Of a DNA stretch of 64,000 nucleotides, positions 53,622 through 63,182 are shown piece after piece. Position 1 is the stretch's first letter, and every line of letters begins with the position of its first letter. The notes under the pieces are model-generated. The model worked only from the letters and a program-made list of their open reading frames with translations, did no database searches and was not told the origin of the DNA. Origin of the DNA: CAINVV01 sp031432175. Lineage in GTDB: Bacteria; Bacteroidota; Bacteroidia; Bacteroidales; Prolixibacteraceae. Location: contig CAYHQN010000005.1 in assembly GCA_964358545.1 (NCBI GenBank), positions 1 through 64,000 on the forward strand, written 5' to 3'. The position numbers and the translations under genes were made by a program.

Positions 53622-55763
53622 GTGAACAAAGAAATTTTTAAAAAATATCCACGAAATTTCAGAAGAGGGTTTGAACTTCTCGAAAAAGGTAAAACAGAAA
53701 AGGGAATAAAGCGCATTGAGAAAAGCGTTGATTCGGGTTTTAAAGCAGGAATAGTATTTCTTGATCTTTTCAGGCACTCCGCCAATGCATCTGAAGCCAT
53801 TGATCTGTTTCAGACAGAATATGAGCAGGATTTTGTAAAAGCAACACTTGAACTAGGCATAAAATACTATGACGGAATTGACCGTCAACAATCCTTTTCG
53901 GACTCTGTCAGATTTTTCCTTGAATCTGCACGCGCCGGAGGTGTTGAAGCCTGCAACTACATTGGTAGTATGCGTGAAAAGGGGGAGGGACTTCCTTTGG
54001 ATACAACCAAGGCATTTGAATGGTACGAAAGAGGGGCTGAGCGCGGAGATAAGGTTGCCAAATACAATCACGGGCGTCTTCTCTATTCCGGTGAAGGGGG
54101 GTACAAAGATACTGATGAAGCAGTTGACTATTGGTATGCTTCGGCAAAGGACGGGTATTTACCTGCCGTTTGTAAGGTAGGAGAGATTTTTGAGTTAGGA
54201 TTAACAGTACCCGTAAAACTGGAAAAAGCCTACGAGTGGTACCTGAAAGCTGCCATGGAAGGATATGAGCCTGCCTATCAGAAGGTTGGACTTTTTCTGT
54301 ACGAAGGCAAAGGCATTGAGGCCAACATTGAACTGAGTATGGAATGGCTTAGTAAAATTGAAGGAGATGTGACTTCGGAGGTTGCCCTTAAAATGGGAAA
54401 ACTCTATCTTCTTGGATTGGGAATTGAAAAGAATCTTGACAAGGCTAAAAAATACCTCGAACAGGCTGTCCATGCCGATTACTCCGAAGCAATCTTCCTT
54501 ATGGGTAAACTCCATGAAAAGACCAACGAGGATGATTTCATGGAATTGTATCAGAAGGCTGCTGATCGGGGATTTGCAGAGGCACAGGAGGCACTGGCCA
54601 GTTACTACCTGAAGCAAGCCGATTACCATGGAGTTGAAATGCTTAAAAAGGCGGCTTTAAACGGAAGCGCTGATGCCATGGTGTTGATGGCAAAGCGTTA
54701 TGAGATTGGAGAAGGCGTTGAGAAAAATGTAAAGACAGCCGTCGATTATTATCGAAAGGCAGCGGAAAAGGGAAACCTGGAAGCCCAATACCAATATGCC
54801 AGTATTTGTCTGGCCGGTGAGTGGATTGAACGGGACAAATATTCGGCAGGTGACTATTTTAAAAAATCAGCGGAAGCGGGCCATCCGAGAGCATGCTATA
54901 TTTTGGGACTTTTGCACGAAAAAGGTGAAACCTACTGGTCGGACAAAGACAAGGCCTATGAGTGGTATTTGAAAGCTGCTGAGAAGGGGGTACCTGGTGC
55001 TATGTTTAAAACTGCTGTCTTCCTCGAGAATGGAGTGAAAGTTGAAAAAAATCTCAGTGAGGCATTGAGATGGTACAGACAGGCATCTGCTGCCGGTTAT
55101 GCAAAAGCTGCCTTCAATCTGGCTGTCATGTTTGAAACAGGATTAGGTTGTGAAGCAGATCCGGGAAAGTCTATTGAACAATATGAAGTAGCTGCAAGTG
55201 GCGGGATCGCAGAGGCCATGAACAACCTTGGTAATTTATATCACCAGGGCAAAGGAATAAAAGCAGATCCACAAGAGGCTTTCAAATGGTATACACGTGC
55301 CGATGATGCAGGTTACATGTTGGGTGCCTACAATCTGGGGGTCATGTGGTACTTTGGCGAAACGGGCGAAAAAAATCTTCAAAAGGCCTATTTCTATTTC
55401 AAAAAAGCCGCCGATAAAAATTATCCGCAGGCACAGTACAATTTGGCAGGAATGATGCTCTATGGCGAAGGAGTAGAAGAAAACAAAAAAGCCGCCATGG
55501 AACTATTTCGCAAGTCTGCAGAAAATGGTTTTGCTGCCTCCTGGATTAGTTTGGCAGAATTTTACACCACAGGTGAAGTGGTGGGGAAAGATGTTGAAAA
55601 AGCAATTGAATATTTTAGCCTGGCATCCGATCACGGGTTAGGGGAGGCGGATTACCTCCTTGCCAAAATTTATGAATCTGAAGAGGGTTACATTGATCCG
55701 GTTAAACAAAGTCAATGTCTTACCCGATCTGTTGGCAGAGGATACCAACCGGAGGAAGGATAA
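53622..55763 (+). CDS. Sel1-like repeat protein
   Basis: This 713-residue cytoplasmic protein (no signal peptide) is built almost wholly of Sel1/TPR-like repeats of about 36 residues. Examples are 'AFEWYERGAERGDKVAKYNH', 'AYEWYLKAAMEGYEPAYQKV' and 'AFKWYTRADDAGYMLGAYNL'; about 17 repeats fit from residue 60 to 700. Such solenoids act as protein-interaction scaffolds. The start is GTG 53622. The N-terminal 55 residues ('NFRRGFELLEKGKTEKGIKR') look like a divergent first repeat. No partner can be named from context. Confidence 0.9.
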   Translation: MNKEIFKKYPRNFRRGFELLEKGKTEKGIKRIEKSVDSGFKAGIVFLDLFRHSANASEAIDLFQTEYEQDFVKATLELGIKYYDGIDRQQSFSDSVRFFLESARAGGVEACNYIGSMREKGEGLPLDTTKAFEWYERGAERGDKVAKYNHGRLLYSGEGGYKDTDEAVDYWYASAKDGYLPAVCKVGEIFELGLTVPVKLEKAYEWYLKAAMEGYEPAYQKVGLFLYEGKGIEANIELSMEWLSKIEGDVTSEVALKMGKLYLLGLGIEKNLDKAKKYLEQAVHADYSEAIFLMGKLHEKTNEDDFMELYQKAADRGFAEAQEALASYYLKQADYHGVEMLKKAALNGSADAMVLMAKRYEIGEGVEKNVKTAVDYYRKAAEKGNLEAQYQYASICLAGEWIERDKYSAGDYFKKSAEAGHPRACYILGLLHEKGETYWSDKDKAYEWYLKAAEKGVPGAMFKTAVFLENGVKVEKNLSEALRWYRQASAAGYAKAAFNLAVMFETGLGCEADPGKSIEQYEVAASGGIAEAMNNLGNLYHQGKGIKADPQEAFKWYTRADDAGYMLGAYNLGVMWYFGETGEKNLQKAYFYFKKAADKNYPQAQYNLAGMMLYGEGVEENKKAAMELFRKSAENGFAASWISLAEFYTTGEVVGKDVEKAIEYFSLASDHGLGEADYLLAKIYESEEGYIDPVKQSQCLTRSVGRGYQPEEG

Positions 55764-55773
55764 AGGCCGGAGG

Positions 55774-55918
55774 AAGGATAAAGGATAAAGTCAAAAGGAT
55801 AAAGTAAGAACGCCGCGATCAAAATCGTGGCGTTCTTACTTTATCCTCTAATTAACAGGGGTAAATGTTCATTCCGAACAAATGCCACTTTATCCTTTTG
55901 ACTTTATCCTTTATCCTT
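55774..55918. repeat. Nested inverted repeats at the 3' end of purL
   Basis: A perfect 32-bp inverted repeat (55774-55805 and 55887-55918) built from AAGGATAAAG units encloses a second hairpin of 24-bp arms (55796-55819 and 55824-55847, one mismatch, 4-nt loop). Bases 55796-55805 belong to both, so the two folds compete. The right 32-bp arm overlaps the last codons of purL (K-D-K-G-stop). Confidence 0.85.
55796..55847. terminator. Strong hairpin between convergent Sel1 and purL genes
   Basis: The 24-bp stem with a CAAA loop is far longer than a usual terminator and lacks a pure T-run, but its place between two convergent genes suggests it stops transcription in both directions. It forms part of the nested repeat. 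Confidence 0.5.
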
Positions 55919-58900
55919 TTCTTCAATCCACCTCCTTGCATTCACAAAGGCTTCAATCCACGGTGTGACCTGATCTGTTTTTCGTTCAGCAGGGTAGTAT
56001 CCCCATTGCCATGGATAGATTGCCCTTTCAAGATGTGGCATCATGGCCAGGTGCCTGCCGTCAACAGAGCAAATGGCTGCCGTATTGTAATCTGAACCGT
56101 TTGGATTTCCCGGATAGTTGGCGAAGGAGTATTTCATTGGGATTTTGTATTGATCTTCGCCTTCAGGTATAGAAAACTTTCCTTCCCCGTGTGCCACCCA
56201 AATCCCTAGTTTTTTACCCGTAAGTGATTTCAGCATAATAGATTCGTTATCAAGAATATCTACATTCAAAAAAGCTGATTCGAATTTGTGGGATTCGTTG
56301 TGCAACATCTTCATTTTCTTTTTTCTCTCCGGATAAATGAGATTCAGGGCAACCATTAGCTGACAACCGTTACAAACGCCTAAACTCAGGGTGTCTTTTC
56401 TTTTGTAGAAATTATCCAGGGCTGCTTTCGCCCTTTCATTGTACTTAAAAGCGCCGGCCCAACCAATTGCTGAACCAAGAACATCTGAATTTGAAAATCC
56501 GCCAACAAAAACAATGAGATTGATATCTTCAAGTGTTTCACGACCGGTGATCAGGTCGGTCATGTGGACATCTTTTACATCAAATCCGGCCAGATAAAGA
56601 CTCCAGGCCATCTCTCTGTCACCATTCACGCCCTTCTCCCTGATAATTGCAGCTTTTATGCCCGTTTGTGTTCGCCGCCTGGGATATATGCCAAATGAGG
56701 AGAAATTTCCGGCAAAATCACCAAAATTGAAAGTGAGCACATTTTGTTTGTAGTTATTGAGACGATTCAATGCCAATTTTTCTCCACATTGCTTTTTGTC
56801 GAGCAGGTAAGAAGGTCTATACCAGTTTTCCCTAAGCTTGTCTATTTCGAAAATATATTGTTCGGAAGAATTGGAAATTCTGATTACTCTTTCTGCCAAA
56901 GGTCTCCCGATAGGAATGCACTTCACATTCGCTTGTTGAAACAGTTTTTCAAATTTAACAGGATCATTAGCCTGAACAATAACTCCCGGATTCTCGCTAA
57001 ACAACGCTTTTACACTGTCTGATTCGTTGAGTAACGAGATATCTGCCTCAATTCCTCCGAAATTTTGTGCGAAGCAACTTTCTAGCAGCGTAACTATCAG
57101 TCCTCCAGACGATATATCATGTCCGGAAGCTACAAGACCCAAACTGATTGCCTCCTGAAGGGTTTGAAATGCCTTTGCGAAGTAGGCGGGATCAGACACT
57201 GTAGGTGACTCTTCTCCAACAGTAGCCAGGATTTGTCCAAGTGAACTACCTCCCAACACCCTGGCAGATTTGGAGAAATCGATGTAATAAATTGTTTTCG
57301 CAGGATCATTGACCAGAACCGGCTCAATGATATTTTTAAGGTTGGAAATTTCGCCGGAAGCCGAAATGATCACTGTACCCGGAGCATAAACAACCTCATC
57401 CTTGTATTTCTGCGTCATGGATAAGGAATCTTTTCCGGTAGGAATATTGATTCCCAAAGCACAGGCAAAATCTGAAGCAGCTTCAACTGCCTGGTACAAT
57501 CGCGCGTTTTCACCCGGATTTTTGGCCGGCCACATCCAATTGGCAGAAAGTGAAACTCCTTTGAGTCCATGGGTGAGGGGAGCCCAAACAATGTTGGTAA
57601 GGGCCTCTGCAATGGAAAGTATGGAACCATTGGCAGGATTAATTAACCCAGCGGCAGGTGCATGTCCGAGCGAAGTGGCAATCCCTCTGATACCCTGGTA
57701 ATCAATGGCAACGGCTCCGAGGTTATTCAAAGGAAGTTGCAATTCACCTGCGCATTGCTGTTTGGCGATTCTTCCGGTTACGGAACGGTCAACTTTGTTG
57801 GTGAGCCAGTCTTTGCAACCAACTGATTCAAGTTGTATAATTTGCTCTAAATAACTGTATATTAATTCTTTGTAATACTTAATTTCTGAAAAAAATTGAT
57901 CCGGGGTCCTGTCTTCAAGTAAGGTGCGAGGCGGTTTGCCAAAGAGGGTAGCCAACTCCATGTCGATGTGGCGCTCCCCGTTTTTACGGTTGACAAATGT
58001 AAATCTATGGTCTCCGGTAGTCTCTCCAATCACATAAAAGGGTGATCTTTCGCGCTCAGCAATGCGTTGAATCCAGTCTAAATTTTCTTTCCCGGTTACA
58101 AAGCCCATTCGTTCCTGGGATTCATTTCCAACAATCTCTTTTGCAGAAAGGGTGGGATCACCTACCGGAAGTTGGTCTACAAATATCTGTCCTCCGGTTT
58201 CCTCGACCAATTCGGAGAGACAGTTCAGGTGACCTCCCGCGCCATGATCGTGGATGGAGACGATGGGGTTTTTGCCTGATTCGGCCAAAGAGCGAATCGT
58301 ATTGTAGGCTCTTTTTTGCATCTCAGGATTGGCACGTTGCACGGCATTCAATTCGATATGGCTTTCGAAGGCGCCCGTATCTACCGAGGAAACAGCACCA
58401 CCACCCATGCCAATACGGTAATTGTCACCACCAAGCAGGACAACGCTTTCCCCTGTTTGAGGTATACCCTTCAGGCTGTCCTCTTTTCTGGCATATCCGA
58501 TACCTCCGGCCTGCATAATTACCTTGTCATAACCATATTTTTTTTGGTTTTCAGCATGTTCAAATGTCAAAACGGAGCCATTGATAAGCGGCTGTCCAAA
58601 CTTATTTCCAAAATCAGAAGCTCCATTAGATGCTTTAATCAAAAGTTCTTCCGGATTGTGATACAGCCACTTGCGTGGCTCGAAATGTTGCTCCCAAGTT
58701 CGGTTATTTTCGTCATTTCTGGAATATGAGGTCATGTAAACTGCTGTTCCTGCAATCGGATAACTTCCTTTGCCTCCAGCCATGCGATCGCGGATTTCGC
58801 CGCCGGTTCCGGTAGCTGCTCCGTTGAAAGGTTCTACCGTGGTGGGAAAATTATGCGTTTCAGCTTTTAAAGAGAGAACCGTTTCGATGTCAGTAACCTG

Positions 58901-59593
58901 AAAATAGTCCGGCTGATCTGCCGAGGCGGGAGCAAATTGCTCTGCGGCAGGACCTTCGCTGAAGGAGCAGTTGTCTTTGTATGCCGAAACTACTGTATTT
59001 GGATTGGTTTTGGTTGTTTTCTTGATCATTTCGAACAGCGTCTGCTGCTTTTCAATGCCATCGATGACAAAAGTTCCATTGAAAATTTTGTGCCGGCAGT
59101 GCTCAGAATTTACTTGAGAAAATCCAAACACCTCACTATCAGTTAGTTTTCTGTCTATTTTGACTGCTACTTCTTCAAGGTATTGAATTTCATCCGGACT
59201 CAATGCCAATCCCTCTTGCTTGTTGTATGCAGAGATATCATCAATATAAAGAACTGGATCAGGCTGATGGTTGATGGTAAAAAGCGATTGGGTCAATCCC
59301 TTGTAGAAGGCCTGAAGCATGGGATCGAAGCTGCTTTGAGCATTGCCATCGATGAATTCTTCGATGCGAATTATCCCGCTAATTCCCATATTTTGGGTTA
59401 TCTCAACGGCATTGGTACTCCATGGAGTGATCATTTCCTTGCGCGGACCTACAAATTGACCTCCCAATTGATCGGCCCGGATCATTTTGGCATCTCCGAA
59501 AAGCCAACACAATTTGTCTATATCTGTTTGATTCAATGAAATTTGGGTTCCTACAGCAATCGTTTTGCTGCTCTCTTTGAAGAAGAGGATCAT
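55904..59593 (-). CDS. purL: Phosphoribosylformylglycinamidine synthase (FGAM synthase)
   Basis: This 1229-residue single-chain enzyme converts FGAR to FGAM with glutamine and ATP in purine synthesis. Successive domains: N-terminal PurS-like (1-140), linker, two PurM-like synthetase halves ('SLKAETHNFPTTVEPFNGAA', 'GGRIRD'-like 'GEIRDRMAGG'), and a C-terminal class I glutaminase with nucleophile Cys in 'LGVCNGCQLMVAL' and the His-Glu partner near 'PHLERAIYPWQWG'. It is the long bacterial/eukaryotic form rather than the PurL/Q/S trio. The stop codon lies within an inverted repeat. Confidence 0.95.
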   Translation of the reverse strand: MILFFKESSKTIAVGTQISLNQTDIDKLCWLFGDAKMIRADQLGGQFVGPRKEMITPWSTNAVEITQNMGISGIIRIEEFIDGNAQSSFDPMLQAFYKGLTQSLFTINHQPDPVLYIDDISAYNKQEGLALSPDEIQYLEEVAVKIDRKLTDSEVFGFSQVNSEHCRHKIFNGTFVIDGIEKQQTLFEMIKKTTKTNPNTVVSAYKDNCSFSEGPAAEQFAPASADQPDYFQVTDIETVLSLKAETHNFPTTVEPFNGAATGTGGEIRDRMAGGKGSYPIAGTAVYMTSYSRNDENNRTWEQHFEPRKWLYHNPEELLIKASNGASDFGNKFGQPLINGSVLTFEHAENQKKYGYDKVIMQAGGIGYARKEDSLKGIPQTGESVVLLGGDNYRIGMGGGAVSSVDTGAFESHIELNAVQRANPEMQKRAYNTIRSLAESGKNPIVSIHDHGAGGHLNCLSELVEETGGQIFVDQLPVGDPTLSAKEIVGNESQERMGFVTGKENLDWIQRIAERERSPFYVIGETTGDHRFTFVNRKNGERHIDMELATLFGKPPRTLLEDRTPDQFFSEIKYYKELIYSYLEQIIQLESVGCKDWLTNKVDRSVTGRIAKQQCAGELQLPLNNLGAVAIDYQGIRGIATSLGHAPAAGLINPANGSILSIAEALTNIVWAPLTHGLKGVSLSANWMWPAKNPGENARLYQAVEAASDFACALGINIPTGKDSLSMTQKYKDEVVYAPGTVIISASGEISNLKNIIEPVLVNDPAKTIYYIDFSKSARVLGGSSLGQILATVGEESPTVSDPAYFAKAFQTLQEAISLGLVASGHDISSGGLIVTLLESCFAQNFGGIEADISLLNESDSVKALFSENPGVIVQANDPVKFEKLFQQANVKCIPIGRPLAERVIRISNSSEQYIFEIDKLRENWYRPSYLLDKKQCGEKLALNRLNNYKQNVLTFNFGDFAGNFSSFGIYPRRRTQTGIKAAIIREKGVNGDREMAWSLYLAGFDVKDVHMTDLITGRETLEDINLIVFVGGFSNSDVLGSAIGWAGAFKYNERAKAALDNFYKRKDTLSLGVCNGCQLMVALNLIYPERKKKMKMLHNESHKFESAFLNVDILDNESIMLKSLTGKKLGIWVAHGEGKFSIPEGEDQYKIPMKYSFANYPGNPNGSDYNTAAICSVDGRHLAMMPHLERAIYPWQWGYYPAERKTDQVTPWIEAFVNARRWIEEKDKG

Positions 59594-59646
59594 GTAGCCG
59601 GATTTAATGGTAAAACGTCAGCGAAGATAGGGAGAAGACATTGAAA

Positions 59647-59778
59647 AATTACAAATTACAAATTACAAATTAAAGATTTGTGATGAGTTGGATCGTGATG
59701 GCTATTCCATCCCAATGCATTTCAAAACCTAAATACCTGATTCCCTAATTTTTAATTTGTAATCTGTAATTTGTAATT
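59647..59778. repeat. AATTACAAATT inverted-repeat pair upstream of purL
   Basis: The left arm (about 59647-59674) has three tandem ATTACAA units and the right arm (59751-59778) is its near-complement (TTTAATTTGTAATCTGTAATTTGTAATT). The 187-bp spacer otherwise has no gene. Such TTACAAATT repeats are frequent in Bacteroidota spacers and may act as a weak terminator for purL's upstream neighbour or be a dispersed element. Confidence 0.6.
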
Positions 59779-59780
59779 GA

Positions 59781-61256
59781 TTAAGGTTTCCATTCGGTCA
59801 CCCTGATCAAATTGGGAAATGCCTGCGGTTTAAAAATAGACTGGTCGTAAAATACGCGAAGACACTCCTGAATTCCTTCCGTTACGCTGGGATGCGGATG
59901 GATGCTTTGTAGTACTTCCTGAACACGGATATCGGCATTGATCAGATAGGCAATCGAAACGATAAAAGCAGATGCCTGTGGTCCGGCGGCGCGCATCCCC
60001 AAAATTCTGTCGGATCCATCGTTGCTGACCATGATTTTAACAAAGCCGTTGGTGTTTCTCATGGCTATTGTTCTGTTTACCAATTCATTAGAATAATAAG
60101 CAGCTTTGTATGGAATACCTTTGCTTTGGAGCATCTTCTCATTGGCACCCACTGCGGCAAGTTCCGGCTTAAAGAACATTAGGGTTGGCATGTGAGAATA
60201 GTCGAGTAAATAAGTGGTTTTACCGAAAATTGCCTCTACAATGAAACGGCCCTGCTCTTCGGCCACTCCATACAGCGCTTTTTGACCCGTCACATCGCCG
60301 GCGGCAAAAATATTACATTCGCCAAAATTAGAAAGGGCGCACTCCTCGTTAATTTTAAGATAACCTTTGCTGGCGGTTTCAATGCCTGCATTTTCGAGAC
60401 AAAGGCCTGCTGTATTGGGATCCCGGCCTATGGAAATGAGAATGATGTCTACTTCAACCACACTGCTGTGTCCATCTTCGTAATCCAGGACAACCTCAAG
60501 GTAATTGCTCTTCTTTCTTACTGTGCGAAGGGTGGCAGTACGGTGGATAGTCACCCCGTTCTTTTCAAGATTTCGCGAAACAAAATCGCTAACATCATCA
60601 TCTTCAAAGGGAATAACTCTGTGTGTGCGGTCGAGCAAATGCACCTCAGTTTGTTTGAAGTTGGAGAAGATGGTGGCAAATTCACAGCCAATGATACCTG
60701 AACCAATGATCATCATTCGTTCAGGGAAAGATTCAAGATTCAGAATTCCATCTGAGTCGAGTATCTGCTTCTGGTCAATCACCAGGTCAGGGTGGGGGCG
60801 GGGTACGGAACCTGTAGCTATAATAATGTATTCGGCATTGATAACTTCTAGGCCTTCCTGATTTTTAATTTCCAATGTATGGCGGTCAAGAAACCTGGCA
60901 AATCCTTGTTTGTAGGTGATGCTTCCTGGTTGTTTATCCCGGTTTGAGAAGGTCTCAATTTGTGAAAGGATCTGATTTTGCTTCGTTTTTGCAGCCTGCA
61001 AGACCGTTTTTTTAACCAGGTTGTAGTCGACCTGGAGACCCGAAGCGCGGTAACCGCGGTCAACAGCTGCCGCAACAGCATAATCGGCAGAAAGTTCCCA
61101 CATGGTCTTTGAGGTGAGCGGACCGTTCATAATTCCATTACCGCCTAGATGCCCTGCCTCGATGATACAAACGCTTTTTCCAAAGTCGAGGGCACGCATG
61201 GTCGCTGCTAAACCACCTGGTCCACTGCCAATTACCGCAAGATCAAACTGCTTCAT
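59781..61256 (-). CDS. Dihydrolipoamide-dehydrogenase-like flavoprotein lacking the redox cysteines
   Basis: This 491-residue FAD/NAD-dependent oxidoreductase has the Lpd/SthA/mercuric-reductase layout. FAD binding is 'DLAVIGSGPGGLAATMRALD', NAD binding 'MMIIGSGIIGCEFATIFSNF', the FAD-contact block is 'CNIFAAGDVTGQKALYGVAE', and the dimerisation domain has 'HPHPSVTEGI' (His-Glu pair kept). Where relatives have G-G-T-C-x4-C, this protein reads G-G-N-G-I-M-N-G-P-L-T-S-K, so both disulfide cysteines are missing. It may be a soluble transhydrogenase or diaphorase rather than a disulfide reductase. ATG 61256 is the start; the ORF to 61292 adds 12 residues. Confidence 0.85.
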   Translation of the reverse strand: MKQFDLAVIGSGPGGLAATMRALDFGKSVCIIEAGHLGGNGIMNGPLTSKTMWELSADYAVAAAVDRGYRASGLQVDYNLVKKTVLQAAKTKQNQILSQIETFSNRDKQPGSITYKQGFARFLDRHTLEIKNQEGLEVINAEYIIIATGSVPRPHPDLVIDQKQILDSDGILNLESFPERMMIIGSGIIGCEFATIFSNFKQTEVHLLDRTHRVIPFEDDDVSDFVSRNLEKNGVTIHRTATLRTVRKKSNYLEVVLDYEDGHSSVVEVDIILISIGRDPNTAGLCLENAGIETASKGYLKINEECALSNFGECNIFAAGDVTGQKALYGVAEEQGRFIVEAIFGKTTYLLDYSHMPTLMFFKPELAAVGANEKMLQSKGIPYKAAYYSNELVNRTIAMRNTNGFVKIMVSNDGSDRILGMRAAGPQASAFIVSIAYLINADIRVQEVLQSIHPHPSVTEGIQECLRVFYDQSIFKPQAFPNLIRVTEWKP

Positions 61257-61402
61257 ACTGATTATTTGATAGTTGTGACATTCAAAGTTCAAAGTACGGA
61301 AAAAAAAATGAGATGAGCGCCTTTTTGTATTTTGGAAACCACAAAATTTGACTTATTTTGTAGTGACTAAACTGGTTTACTTTGTCTTTTGAAAAACGGC
61401 CA

Positions 61403-61972
61403 ATGATTTCGGAAACCGATTTGATACTTGCCTTAAAGAATGGTGATCTTACTGCTTTTAACGAACTCTTTGATCGTTATGCAAAACGATTGTTCCATTT
61501 TTCAATGGGATATTTGAAATCAACAGCGGATGCTGAGGAAATTGTCCAGGATGTTTTTTTGAAAATCTGGGACAACAGGATAGAATTGTCAACCCGGAAA
61601 TCCTTTGAGTCCTATTTGTTTACCATTGCCAGGAATGGCATCTTAAATACAATCCGTAAATCAAAATCAGGGCAAGCTTATCTGAACTACGTGAAAATTA
61701 ATCCAGAAAGAAATGTTTTACTCGATGAGGAACTGAATTTCAAGGAGCTTGAAAAAGCATACCACGAAGCCATAGAGCAATTAAGCCTTAGAAGAAAGGA
61801 AATTTATTTATTGAGCAAAGAGCGCTCTCTTTCGAATGCAGAGATTGCAATGAAGATGAATATTTCTGTAAAAACAGTCGAAAATCAGATGACCTCAGCC
61901 ATGGCCAAAATTCGTAAAACCCTTCGTTCACTTGGTTTTTCCGGGATTATCTTTTTTGAATTGTTTTTATAG
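61403..61972 (+). CDS. ECF-type RNA polymerase sigma factor (sigma-70 family)
   Basis: This 189-residue ECF sigma factor has region 2 ('AFNELFDRYAKRLFHFSMGY', 'AEEIVQDVFLKIWDNR') and region 4 ('LSNAEIAMKMNISVKTVENQ') and lacks regions 1 and 3. The short hydrophobic end 'FFELFL' is common in Bacteroidota ECF-FecR pairs. ATG 61403 is used; TTG 61382 adds seven residues. It is followed by a FecR anti-sigma factor and a SusC-like transducer, so it would be freed when the receptor binds its ligand. Confidence 0.94.
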   Translation: MISETDLILALKNGDLTAFNELFDRYAKRLFHFSMGYLKSTADAEEIVQDVFLKIWDNRIELSTRKSFESYLFTIARNGILNTIRKSKSGQAYLNYVKINPERNVLLDEELNFKELEKAYHEAIEQLSLRRKEIYLLSKERSLSNAEIAMKMNISVKTVENQMTSAMAKIRKTLRSLGFSGIIFFELFL

Positions 61973-62048
61973 GTTAAAAAAGATTAAAAACTCAATAGGG
62001 GTTTTGTGCCCTATAGGTGTATACCAGTTTGAATAACCAAAAGTCAAA

Positions 62049-63095
62049 ATGGGTACAAATCACGAAATAGATTATAAATACTTGCGCGACCGGATGCTTT
62101 CCGGTGAGCTGACCAGCGCTGAAAAGGATGATCTTCTAAGCTATATCCAGTCCTCCTTTCAGGACCATCAGTTGGATTTATTGATGCGGGAACACTGGCT
62201 GGGCATGGAAAATCAGGAGATTGTCGCTGATGAAATGCAAATCCAGCTTATAAAGGACCAGATCCTTTCCAAAATAAACCAGAAAATAAATTCATCAAAA
62301 AAGGAGCGCCAACTTTTTCCATCCAATTGGAAAGATTATCTGCTGCGTGTTGCCGCTGTGTTGTTTATCCCTCTTTTACTGGGTTCAGTATTTGTTATTT
62401 ACCGGATGGACAAACGGTTGGATCAAATGATAGCTTCGACTGCCAACCAGCGAGTGACCGCGAACCCGGGTTCCAGGGTTCATTTTACATTGCCTGATCA
62501 AACGGAAGTATGGCTGAACTCGGGCAGTATGCTTGAGTTTCCGCTTGCGCTAAATCTACTGGACACTCGGAAAGTTAAATTGTCGGGGCAAGGATATTTT
62601 AAGGTTGCTCATGATTCGGAGCATCCATTTTTCGTTGAAACCGATGGATTAAGTATAAAAGCATTGGGGACTTCGTTTGATGTATCAAGTTATAATAATG
62701 ACAAGCAAATAACATCCACATTGGAAGAGGGATCGATCGCCCTTATCGGTTTGGACGGCAAGGAAGTAACCCGCATTCATCCCGGACAAAAAGCTATTCT
62801 CGATAAAACAACCCATATGGTAGTGGTCAGGGATGTAGAGACTTTGCTAACCACTTCGTGGAAAGACGGAAAACTAATTTTCCGGAATACATCATTGTCA
62901 GATGTAACGGTACAACTCGAAAGATGGTTCAACTGTAAGATACACCTTGATCAGCGGTTAAAGGACTCCGGTTTGATGTACACAGCAACAATTCAGGACG
63001 AAACTTTAGGGGAAGTGCTGAAAATGATAGAAATATCCACAAGAATAAAAACTTCAATTAAAGAAAGGGAGGTGTATATCAACTGTAAAAATTAA
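62049..63095 (+). CDS. FecR family anti-sigma factor
   Basis: This 348-residue single-pass inner-membrane protein has a cytoplasmic N-terminus (1-95) that would hold the sigma factor, a TM helix near 97-117 ('VAAVLFIPLLLGSVFVIY'), and a periplasmic FecR domain ('PGSRVHFTLPDQTEVWLNSG', 'GQGYFKVAHDSEHPFFVETD'). The C-terminal DUF4974 domain is 'LIFRNTSLSDVTVQLERWFN'. It would bind the STN domain of the downstream receptor and pass the signal to the sigma factor. The gap to the sigma gene is 76 bp. Confidence 0.93.
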   Translation: MGTNHEIDYKYLRDRMLSGELTSAEKDDLLSYIQSSFQDHQLDLLMREHWLGMENQEIVADEMQIQLIKDQILSKINQKINSSKKERQLFPSNWKDYLLRVAAVLFIPLLLGSVFVIYRMDKRLDQMIASTANQRVTANPGSRVHFTLPDQTEVWLNSGSMLEFPLALNLLDTRKVKLSGQGYFKVAHDSEHPFFVETDGLSIKALGTSFDVSSYNNDKQITSTLEEGSIALIGLDGKEVTRIHPGQKAILDKTTHMVVVRDVETLLTTSWKDGKLIFRNTSLSDVTVQLERWFNCKIHLDQRLKDSGLMYTATIQDETLGEVLKMIEISTRIKTSIKEREVYINCKN

Positions 63096-63182
63096 ATTAA
63101 AAAGAGATAAGGGCAGTGTTTGCGGCACCACCCTTAGTGAATCAATCATTTATTAATAATTAACTCAAGAAAAAACAAATTT

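Noticed and set aside
58042..58729. Plus-strand frames of 137-158 residues opposite purL
   Set aside because: Antisense to a highly conserved enzyme domain, with no start context or family motif.
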